A stretch of 64,000 nucleotides of DNA, taken from WTFY01 sp011523795 (GTDB lineage Bacteria; Pseudomonadota; Gammaproteobacteria; UBA4575). The stretch lies in NCBI GenBank assembly GCA_965207475.1, contig OZ242278.1, positions 1,488,001 through 1,552,000 on the forward strand. Reading direction: 5' to 3'. Both the position numbers and the translations under genes were made by a program. This document shows, piece after piece, positions 37,818 to 44,520 of the stretch; the first letter of the stretch is position 1, and every line of letters begins with the position of its first letter. The notes beneath the pieces are model-generated. The model did not search any database. It saw nothing but the letters and a program-made list of their open reading frames with translations, and had not been told where the DNA came from.

Positions 37818-38414
37818 CTACTTGCCAGTATCGGTGTCGTACTGTGGAATTTCACTTTTTATCGTTGCAAGCCACTTGCCGATGTTGTCAAAGCCGCTCA
37901 ACAGGGCACTGTGCCCTTGTTCCTCCAGTGCCTTGCACGTTGCGGACCAGTGGATGTCTGCAAGTGAAAATTCACCGACAATGTGGCTCGAGTCTGCCAA
38001 ATCAGCATCCAGTACTTTCAGAATTCCAGCTATGGACGCCTGGTTTTTTTGAACATCGTCCAGCAACGGCTCCAGTTCTCTTGTGAGGACTTGGATCCAG
38101 TACTGCTGTGCAGCCAGCACCCTGGCCTTTCTCGGATGGATGGTAGGGGTACGCCCTTTGATATTTAAATAGGTCAGGGCAGCACTCGGCCCGCAAACCT
38201 TAAAGTCACCTTCTTCAACACGAGGTAATCGATTCAGGCCCGCCGAAGATTCAGGCAGCTTGTCTTCGGGTGCGGACGAGGCCTCCCATTCAACATCGAT
38301 TGTGAGCTTTCTATAGGCGGCTAAAAAAATGCATTTATAAGACTGTGCATCACCTGAAAGACAGACAAGCTTTGGTGCTTCGGCTGCTTTTTTCTTAGAG
38401 CTAAATAGACCCAT
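37818..38414 (-). CDS. Divergent glutathione S-transferase-fold protein, short paralogue
   Basis: A 198-residue protein with the same plan as the following gene: a thioredoxin-like N-terminus (KLVCLSGDAQSYKCIFLAAY), a loop NRLPRVEEGDFKVCGPSAAL matching TPCLKEADFITCGGDAITAF, then helices AAQQYWIQVLTRELEPLLDD and FSLADIHWSATCKALEEQG. The basic start MGLFSSKKKAAEA is unlike a signal peptide. The two genes form an operon and may make a heterodimer. I recognise the fold but not the family. It lies outside the genomic island, immediately beyond the displaced tRNA end. Confidence 0.7.
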   Translation of the reverse strand: MGLFSSKKKAAEAPKLVCLSGDAQSYKCIFLAAYRKLTIDVEWEASSAPEDKLPESSAGLNRLPRVEEGDFKVCGPSAALTYLNIKGRTPTIHPRKARVLAAQQYWIQVLTRELEPLLDDVQKNQASIAGILKVLDADLADSSHIVGEFSLADIHWSATCKALEEQGHSALLSGFDNIGKWLATIKSEIPQYDTDTGK

Positions 38415-38690
38415 GGCATTAATCTCCAGATCTCAGCATGAATTAATATGTTATTGACTCAAGCATACTATCTTATTCAATCCTGTATGTTAAAAATTAT
38501 GAGCAAAAGGCTGATTTGTAGCAGCTGAGACTGGGTTCCCGCTTGTATTGACTGTCACACCGGATGGGGGTTCAACTCCTTTTTGAAATTGAAAAATTCC
38601 TGCATCCGTAATGCTGAATGTGCAATGTCAAGGTTTGCGGACATGACTGGGCAAAAAATCCCAGTATCCTGTTGTTAAACATTAATAGGT
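38415..38690. other. AT-richer gap without recognisable gene
   Basis: The stretch between the short GST-like gene and the displaced tRNA end contains no open frame with coding character on either strand. It should include the promoter of the GST-like operon, but no convincing -35/-10 pair was found. Confidence 0.5.
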
Positions 38691-38712
38691 AAGCCGTCAT
38701 TGGGCGGCTTTG
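38691..38712 (-). terminator. Displaced tRNA terminator hairpin beside attL
   Basis: AAGCCGTC (38691) and the GGCGGCTT arm ending at 38712 form a hairpin equivalent to the terminator that follows the intact tRNA gene at 51973-51997. The T run on the minus strand is mostly lost. This is the original chromosomal tRNA end pushed away by the island. Confidence 0.6.
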
Positions 38713-38725
38713 GATTTTAAGTTGA

Positions 38726-38768
38726 TGGGCCCGGTAGGACTCGAACCTACGACCAAAGGATTATGAGT
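38726..38768 (-). repeat. attL: 43-bp copy of the tRNA-Ile2 3' half
   Basis: Identical over 43 bases to 52012-52054 inside the tRNA gene: T arm, variable loop and the anticodon loop up to the CAT. After the repeat the sequence diverges, so this is not a full tRNA. The CCA found after the intact copy reads TCA here. The repeat marks the left end of the inserted island. Confidence 0.93.
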
Positions 38769-38769
38769 G

Positions 38770-38793
38770 TCAGTAAAATTGATAACTTACTGA
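38770..38793. repeat. Inverted repeat TCAGTAA / TTACTGA next to attL
   Basis: Perfect 7-base arms with a 10-base spacer begin one base inside the left attachment repeat. The position suggests a recombinase or excisionase site, but the sequence alone does not prove this. Confidence 0.4.
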
Positions 38794-38898
38794 TTATGCG
38801 AAGGTAAACAATACTCTGTACAGTTAGTATAAAGCTTGTTGATTTAATGTGTTAGTTTGGTTTGTCTTGAGCTATGAAAAGCTGGAGATGTTCTGGCA

Positions 38899-39459
38899 GT
38901 GTACCGAAAATCTGGTAATAAGCGCATTAACGTCGAAATAGTGGGTGAAGGTGAAGTACTGCTTGCCGCCATCAAATACCTTGTAACAAGAAGTGCACTC
39001 CCCTATCAGGTTTCCATACCACGTGGTCAAGGTATAAATGCCGACTTAATACAAACACAAATCAAAGACTTCTATGGTAAGGAATTCCAACCATGGTTTA
39101 AGAGTTCTGGGCCAGATGTAATAGCGATTTCAGAAAATGAATGGTGGGCTGTCGAGTGTAAAGGTATTGGAATAGGCAAGCCTTCGATACAACGCAATAA
39201 CTTCGATAGAGCATTAGCTAGCGTCGTGTCATACTATGAAGACAGGCCGGATAATGTGCCTAAGTCGCTTCAGGATTGGGGAGAAAATGCAACGGTATAT
39301 CTTGGACTTGCACTTCCGGCTTCAGAAGAATACCTAAAAGAACTCAACCGGCGTGTTCGATCTCCACTACGGAAAAAACTAAATCTTTGGGTGTTGCTGT
39401 ATGAACAGACTAAGAACATCAGAGCAATAGCACCGAATGAGCCATACATCCAAACATAG
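38899..39459 (+). CDS. PD-(D/E)XK nuclease-fold protein
   Basis: A 186-residue protein starting at GTG 38899. The core motif is complete: PD at 72-73 (SGPDVIAI), then E86-C-K88 in WWAVECKGIG. This spacing and the hydrophobic strand before ECK are those of restriction-endonuclease-like enzymes. An upstream helix (GEGEVLLAAIKYLVTRSA) could supply the usual first Glu. The second half (ATVYLGLALPASEEYLKELN, LNLWVLLYEQTKNIRAIAPN) completes the fold as seen in defence-associated nucleases. It is alone in its transcript, the first gene inside the left border. No methylase is nearby, so it is not an ordinary type II restriction enzyme. Confidence 0.7.
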   Translation: MYRKSGNKRINVEIVGEGEVLLAAIKYLVTRSALPYQVSIPRGQGINADLIQTQIKDFYGKEFQPWFKSSGPDVIAISENEWWAVECKGIGIGKPSIQRNNFDRALASVVSYYEDRPDNVPKSLQDWGENATVYLGLALPASEEYLKELNRRVRSPLRKKLNLWVLLYEQTKNIRAIAPNEPYIQT

Positions 39460-39605
39460 TCTCACATGCACAACATAAAAATGATTTACTTGACCCAGTA
39501 TTGTTCAGTTTGACCGTACTCTTTTTGTAGTGAGTTGTGGTGAATTGGCTGGGTATGCTGAAATTTACTTTGTATGCCTGAGCTTGGGATTTTTGTCTTA
39601 CAGCT

Positions 39606-39752
39606 TTATCGACCCAAATAAGAGGTTGTCACTTGCTCCCGCTCATGCTCAAGCTTCTGGCTGATAGTCAGTCTTGCTCCCCGATCCAGTTCACGCTGTT
39701 CTGGGGTAAGTGATTTACTGTCGGGTCCGCGCATCGCCGGACATTCATGGCA
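39606..39752 (-). pseudogene. C-terminal relic of a tyrosine recombinase
   Basis: One minus-strand frame, bounded upstream by an in-frame stop, reads LTPEQRELDRGARLTISQKL then EHEREQVTTSYLGR and stops. This matches the end of integrases in which a His-x-x-x-type segment is followed by the catalytic Tyr in YLGR. About 48 codons remain; the rest of the gene is missing. It differs from the integrase near attR, so it records a second element. Confidence 0.6.
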
Positions 39753-40145
39753 TTAGGAGGCTTGAAAAGTTGTGAGTCAGCACCATATATAGAACAGATT
39801 CTCTATGTAGGCACAATCTATCGTATATATGTTAAAATTTCACGCTAGTAAAATCTGCGAAGACAGGTCATTACGCGGCAAGGAAACTGCGCAAATCGGG
39901 TGTACTCCATGGGGGATTCTTAATCATGCGCTGTTCAGGCGTAGGAGAGAAGTCGCTCTTGTCTGCGTACATGCTAAGACTTTATCAAATGGGCCGAACG
40001 ACTGCCCAATGCAGGAAATTTAATACTAGACCGAAAACAGTAAGAACTGTGACAGAAGTATAAGAAGCTGGAGCAATGGCAGAGATGCAAAAATTAACGA
40101 GGGTGCTCATAGAATTAGTTGGCCAAACCACATGAGAATAACAGG
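39753..40145. other. Gap without supported gene
   Basis: Only a 64-codon TTG-started frame (39829-40023) is open here. It lacks a ribosome site and a recognisable pattern, so it is not called. The promoter of the membrane protein/nuclease pair should lie in this stretch. Confidence 0.4.
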
Positions 40146-41051
40146 ATGACTACGAACCAGTATGAACAATTGGATTGGGATTCGAACGAAATGGCTAGGC
40201 TTTTAGCCGAAGCTGATGCACTCAATGAATACTTGGCCCGACACGGAGGAGGGTCAGTTCGTGAAGAGGGTGAAGAGAATGAAGAGAATGAAGAGAATGA
40301 AGAGAATGAAGAGAAGAAAGAAGGAGCGAGTGCAAGCCAGTCAAGTTGGAAGAACTATAACTATCAAAATCAAATGTCACTGTATCCGGGGCACTCCGAG
40401 TTAATTGATGCGATAGGAACAGCTAGGGCGCAAGGCTCGGTAGAGAATTGGAAAAGACTGTCCAAAGCATATGCACGGGTAGCCAGTGCGGCATATCGAG
40501 AGCAAGGCGTCTCCGGCAAAAGTATTTTGGATACATTAGGTCACCAGGAAGGGAAATGGAAGAAAAAGTACTGGCCAATTGCGTCTGGAATCACATTTTT
40601 TTTCATTGCCTTGGTATTGGAATGGTTGAAAGCTTGGGCTGGCGAAGTCTCAGATCCGGTGAATGAATTGGGAGCGTTCACAAGTATTCTCTATGAACTC
40701 ACACGAAGTCTTACCCCGTTTGTTGTTCCAGCACTCTGGGGAGCGATTGGAGCATGTACATTCATTGCAAAGAGGATTTCGGATAAGCTCTTTGAGATGT
40801 CCTACGAGTTGAACAGAATGCAGGGTATTGCAGCACGTATTTTTCTCGGTGCGATTTTTGGACTTATGACGGATATCCTGGTATTTGGCACAGGCAATGC
40901 TGTTGATCCGGTTGCAGTGGGTGAGATGGAGATGGGAACGATCATCACTGCATTTATCGCAGGTCTCTTCGTGAAGCCGATCTACCAGGGATTTGAAGTA
41001 CTCAGCGAAGGCATAGCAAAACGCTTCAGTCCGTCAAAAGAGCAAGGCTAG
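40146..41051 (+). CDS. Four-helix membrane protein with acidic repeat, partner of a secreted nuclease
   Basis: A 301-residue protein. Residues 1-60 are hydrophilic and hold four exact Glu-Glu-Asn units (43-54). Residues 61-140 look soluble and helical (ENWKRLSKAYARVASAAYRE). Then come four membrane segments at about 143-162, 190-208, 229-248 and 263-280, with RIFLGAIFGLMTDILVFG and AFIAGLFVKPIYQGFEVL in the last two. This C-terminal layout recurs in membrane parts of bacterial conflict proteins, but I cannot name a family. ATG 40146 is chosen over TTG 40119. Its stop is two bases before the nuclease GTG, so the two form an operon. Role inferred: membrane sensor, anchor or exporter for the nuclease. 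Confidence 0.75.
   Translation: MTTNQYEQLDWDSNEMARLLAEADALNEYLARHGGGSVREEGEENEENEENEENEEKKEGASASQSSWKNYNYQNQMSLYPGHSELIDAIGTARAQGSVENWKRLSKAYARVASAAYREQGVSGKSILDTLGHQEGKWKKKYWPIASGITFFFIALVLEWLKAWAGEVSDPVNELGAFTSILYELTRSLTPFVVPALWGAIGACTFIAKRISDKLFEMSYELNRMQGIAARIFLGAIFGLMTDILVFGTGNAVDPVAVGEMEMGTIITAFIAGLFVKPIYQGFEVLSEGIAKRFSPSKEQG
40272..40307 (+). repeat. Four tandem 9-base units GAAGAGAAT
   Basis: Four exact copies encode Glu-Glu-Asn repeats in the N-terminal part of the membrane protein. The unit is a multiple of three, so slippage would change the length of the acidic linker without breaking the frame. Confidence 0.9.
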
Positions 41052-41053
41052 CC

Positions 41054-42007
41054 GTGAATGCCAATCAGCAACTGAAAGGTCGTGCGCTCTGGGCGATACT
41101 TATTGGCGTTTTGGCCTGTGCCAGCGCAAATGCTACAAAAGTGCCGCCAGAATATGACCATAAAAAATTTGCACCACAAGAAGACATCCTACGCGAGTTT
41201 GAGGGGTTCACAGTAAGCTTTGATTCGAAGGATGATGACAACGGTGATGGGGTTCCGGACATCTGGCGAATTCCGGAGTGGGTTAGCCAAGAGATTCGAC
41301 GTTGGGAGCCACTCGAAGGGGATCAGTCTGATTTACAACTTTGGTGCCTTGATACCGGTAAACGGCCATCCCGATGGAGCAGCGATCGTGAATTGGTTAA
41401 AGCAGGCACGGCTCCGAAGGATGACAGCTACAGAGGAAGCGGTTTTGATCGTGGGCACATGGCAATGAAACTGCTGGTAGAACGGGTAAGTCAGGATGCG
41501 GCCAGAAAGACTCACACCATGTTGAACGCTGTACCGCAGCGTGGTGAGTTCAACCGTGGTATTTGGCAAAAACTTGAACTCTTGACTGGAGCTTGGGCAC
41601 AACAGTTCGGAAGAATATGGGTAATCCAGGGGCCAGTATTTGGGGATAAGACTCCATCCGGTTGGATCGGAGATGAAGGCGAGTACCCAGTTGCTGTTCC
41701 GGATGCTCTTTTTAAAGTCGTTTTTCGAAGAGATGAAGAGACGGGGGTAACGGAAGTCTTGGCATTCCTGTATCCGCAGGTTGGGCCAGGGTACACAGGT
41801 CGACATACAGAATATCGGCATGAGCGCTACCTCACCACAATTCGTGAAATTGAGGAGTTGACTGGACTTAATTTCGCAACAAGTAAGGACCCAGACACTG
41901 AAGAAACGCTGGAAACACAGCGAGCGAATGCACTCTGGGAACCTAGGGATCTGGAATTGGGAAACCCAACGCTATTTCTTTCGGGCTGTCGGGGGGACGG
42001 TAACTGA
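41054..42007 (+). CDS. Secreted DNA/RNA non-specific endonuclease (NUC/EndoG family)
   Basis: A 317-residue nuclease starting at GTG 41054. A signal peptide (LWAILIGVLACASANA) implies the periplasm. The beta-beta-alpha-metal signature is DRGH at 132-135 (GFDRGHMAMK), followed by the metal-ligand Asn region NAVPQRGEFNRGIWQKLE and WVIQGPVFG. Before the nuclease core, DDDNGDGVPD (60-69) looks like a calcium loop of the thrombospondin-3 kind. Such enzymes cut DNA and RNA without sequence specificity. A cell carrying it needs export or control, and the cotranscribed membrane protein may give this. No immunity protein was recognised. Confidence 0.88.
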   Translation: MNANQQLKGRALWAILIGVLACASANATKVPPEYDHKKFAPQEDILREFEGFTVSFDSKDDDNGDGVPDIWRIPEWVSQEIRRWEPLEGDQSDLQLWCLDTGKRPSRWSSDRELVKAGTAPKDDSYRGSGFDRGHMAMKLLVERVSQDAARKTHTMLNAVPQRGEFNRGIWQKLELLTGAWAQQFGRIWVIQGPVFGDKTPSGWIGDEGEYPVAVPDALFKVVFRRDEETGVTEVLAFLYPQVGPGYTGRHTEYRHERYLTTIREIEELTGLNFATSKDPDTEETLETQRANALWEPRDLELGNPTLFLSGCRGDGN

Positions 42008-42067
42008 TAACTGAAGCTTCAATTGATGGAGCCAACAAAATAGCAAAGGCTCTCAAGGATTTTGACT

Positions 42068-42090
42068 CACACTTCACATATCAAGGTGTG
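42068..42090 (+). terminator. Hairpin after the endonuclease gene
   Basis: CACACTT pairs with AAGGTGTG (one bulged base), followed by TAAAATTTTCTT. Position and downstream T-rich sequence suit a terminator of the two-gene unit. Confidence 0.45.
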
Positions 42091-42161
42091 TAAAATTTTC
42101 TTGTACGCATAAGTTAGTAGTATCGCTCAAGTTCAAACTATTTTTCGAAGGAGGATCCCCA

Positions 42162-43125
42162 TTGATAATACAGGAAGAAGTAGATCAACTTAAGTCAAGC
42201 CTGCAATTACTGCTTGCCTATAAAATAAGGAACTGATCAGGCGTTCGGAATGGGCTCCATAAATTTTGAGTTGACTGAAGTTCATATACAATCAATCATA
42301 CAAATTACCAAAGACCGTTAGTTCTTGCCAATTGAAAATCTTTCCTATGGGGATTCTAATTATTTGTCAGCTTGTATTGTGTAGGCCACAAACGCACTCA
42401 AAAGATTAGGCTCAATTTAAGCTTGAAGATGGAGGGGTGCCTGCTAGCGACAGAGATGAAATCAATAATCGATTACAAAAGGCATCAGAAGAACTCACAA
42501 TCAAAGTAGCCCCGCTCATATCATACCTTACATATCAGAGTGGTGAGATTTCTGAAAACATTTCAGCTATTAATCATGCAACTAAAGAAACTAAAGACAG
42601 TCTTCACAGAACCAAGGACTGGATGGCACAACAACAGAAAAAAAGTTGGAGATATTGTCCAGTTAACACGAGAGGTATCAGCTAATGCAGGAGTTGAAAG
42701 GTTTACACCAGAATTTGACGATGAAGCATATAGATTAGGTGGCTGGCAAAGAGATGGCTCATAGCCACTGCAATCTTAGTTACAGCTACAATTGTAGTAG
42801 AGTTCTATTTCTACCTTAGTCCAGCATCCCCATTAGAAGCTACTGGTTTAAATTTATTGCACGCTATTTTGAATAAGACAGCAGTTATTATAGTTATTTT
42901 ATTTACTGGTGCGATCGGATATGTCGCGCAGTGATTCATCAACCAGTGGTGAATAGACATCGTGCACTTAGTTTGAAAACCTTTCAAACCTTCATAGAGG
43001 GTATTAAAGACGATCAAGTCAAGGATGCTGTGCTGATGGCAGCAACTAATACGGTTTTTTCAAGCGTATCTACAGGGTTTGCTGAACCTGAGACCAGTAC
43101 AGTAAAGTTAATTTCGTGGAATTAA
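42162..43125 (+). pseudogene. Frameshifted coiled-coil / two-helix membrane protein
   Basis: A strong AGGAGG stands seven bases before TTG 42162. The product can be followed only by changing frame several times: IIQEEVDQLKSSLQLLLAYK, then INFELTEVHIQSIIQITKDR, then RDEINNRLQKASEELTIKVA, SENISAINHATKETKDSLHR, QLTREVSANAGVERFTPEFD. Two membrane stretches follow (ATAILVTATIVVEFYFYLS and AVIIVILFTGAIGYVAQ), then VNRHRALSLKTFQTFIEGIK and VSTGF. The intact ancestor would have been about 310 residues: long helices, two membrane segments and a cytoplasmic tail of a type common near defence genes. At least three frameshifts plus stops make it non-functional. Confidence 0.7.
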
Positions 43126-43157
43126 GCAAATCTTTTAGAAGCAGCCTGAATAAGTAG

Positions 43158-44069
43158 ATGGACGTATTAATTGACAAACTGTCTTCAAAAGAATGGGAAG
43201 CATTTTGTGCCATCATGCTGCGTTATCACTACACAGCAAATAACTTCTGGGAAGTTCCGGACAAAGATAGAGGAGACTTGGGTTTGGAGTTTTTCACGGT
43301 AGATGGAACGATTTATCAATGCTATTACCCTGATTTGAATACTGATATGGCAAGTTATAAATCAAAAATCCAAAAGAAAATCAGGGAGGACTTGAAAAAG
43401 CTCAAAAAGAATGAGTCGGCAATTGCTGATCTGCTCGACGGCATTGTCGTTAATCGATGGGTGTTGATTATTCCAGAGCTCAAATCAAAAGATCTGATTA
43501 CATACTGTCACCATAAGAAAAAAGAAATAGTTAAGCAGAACCTAGTCTTTATGGATGTGAAGTCATTTCAAGTAAAGATTGAAACGCCTACCAGCTACCC
43601 AGCCGGCGAGCTATTCGCAAAAAATATATATATCAAGACTATAGATATTCCTTTAGCAAAAGTAACCGATGAGGACAGGGCTGCATGGCAAAAGGGCAAT
43701 TCTGAATTTTCCGATAATATTGTGCGTAAATCAGACTCGCTTATGGATCAAGACTCTGAAGAATTTCAAGGCCTTGTTGTTACAAGATACATACAGATTG
43801 AGAAATTCCTAGATCAGCTTAGGAAAAATCACCCTAATCTATACGACCTTGTTGAAGATAGTGCCAGAGCGCAGTTAGAAAAAATGAAAGATGAATGGAT
43901 ATTAAAGAACAGCCTTGGTAACGAGTTCATCAACGGTGTCGTGAAAAGCAACTCAGATGCGTTCTCTAAGCATTCGAAATATTTTTCGGATACTAATATG
44001 CAATCACTTCCAATTGGATACTTATCCAAATGGTTAGCCGAGTGCTACATGGATTTTATTAATGATTGA
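43158..44069 (+). CDS. ABC-3C associated protein with REase-like N-terminus (putative effector)
   Basis: A 303-residue soluble protein. Residues 1-60 include WEAFCAIMLRYHY and GDLGLEFFTVDGTIYQCYYP; the D-x-G-x-E then Q-C-Y pattern resembles the core of restriction-endonuclease-like domains that recognise nucleic acid ends. A basic coiled segment follows (KSKIQKKIREDLKKLKKNES), then RWVLIIPELKSKDLITYCHH. The C-terminal half is helical (RYIQIEKFLDQLRKNHPNLY). It overlaps the next gene by eight bases. As the first gene of an ATPase operon it is the likely effector or targeting part. The nuclease idea is inference; no complete PD-(D/E)XK triad is certain. Confidence 0.7.
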   Translation: MDVLIDKLSSKEWEAFCAIMLRYHYTANNFWEVPDKDRGDLGLEFFTVDGTIYQCYYPDLNTDMASYKSKIQKKIREDLKKLKKNESAIADLLDGIVVNRWVLIIPELKSKDLITYCHHKKKEIVKQNLVFMDVKSFQVKIETPTSYPAGELFAKNIYIKTIDIPLAKVTDEDRAAWQKGNSEFSDNIVRKSDSLMDQDSEEFQGLVVTRYIQIEKFLDQLRKNHPNLYDLVEDSARAQLEKMKDEWILKNSLGNEFINGVVKSNSDAFSKHSKYFSDTNMQSLPIGYLSKWLAECYMDFIND

Positions 44070-44520
44070 GGGCACAGGGGTTAAAGCTGTTATTAGTGAC
44101 AAGCCATATGCGGTTCCAATCGAGATGCGACCGCTGTGGCGGATTTGCCTGATAATTGTTGCTATAACAGTTGTGTCAGGTAACAAAAGATATCTCAATA
44201 TCAAGAAGGTCAACATACTGGTCTGGATGTTAATACGGAAGACACAGTGGAAAGAATATGAAAGCTTTTTGATTGAAATGACTAAGGACATCCCTCTGGT
44301 GTCAGTTGATACCGCTACGTACAAGGCAGTCGAATTTGCAATTGCAAGAGAGTTCATAGCCTTGGACTCTGGTCGGCTTTATATGACGAAGAACAGCGAC
44401 GAAATATTTTCTTTGCTGAAAGAAAACCAAATTATGGTTGAAGAAATCGAGTTTCTTTCAAAGTGCGGAAAGAAACTCACTGATAAAAAGGTAAAAGAAC
44501 TGACAGGAGGGTTGTTGTAG
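44062..44520 (+). CDS. ABC-three-component system middle component
   Basis: A 152-residue protein of the small winged-helix-like middle-component type: RPLWRICLIIVAITVVSGNK then YLNIKKVNILVWMLIR, followed by FAIAREFIALDSGRLYMTKN, a beta hairpin and a helical tail. This layout, a short protein fixed between an effector and an ABC ATPase, defines ABC-3C systems described from comparative genomics. It overlaps the gene before it by eight bases and its stop (TAG) shares a base with the GTG of the ATPase. The assignment rests on pattern and order; I cannot give the subtype number with certainty. Confidence 0.72.
   Translation: MIEGTGVKAVISDKPYAVPIEMRPLWRICLIIVAITVVSGNKRYLNIKKVNILVWMLIRKTQWKEYESFLIEMTKDIPLVSVDTATYKAVEFAIAREFIALDSGRLYMTKNSDEIFSLLKENQIMVEEIEFLSKCGKKLTDKKVKELTGGLL

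Noticed and set aside
38726..38768. Second tRNA gene
   Set aside because: Only the 3' half is present, and no D arm or acceptor 5' strand follows; it is the displaced attachment copy.
39829..40023. 64-codon plus-strand frame in the island
   Set aside because: TTG start, no ribosome site, no recognisable pattern.
40261..40320. CRISPR-like or VNTR array
   Set aside because: Nine-base units without spacers, inside a coding frame; a simple coding repeat. No CRISPR array was seen anywhere.
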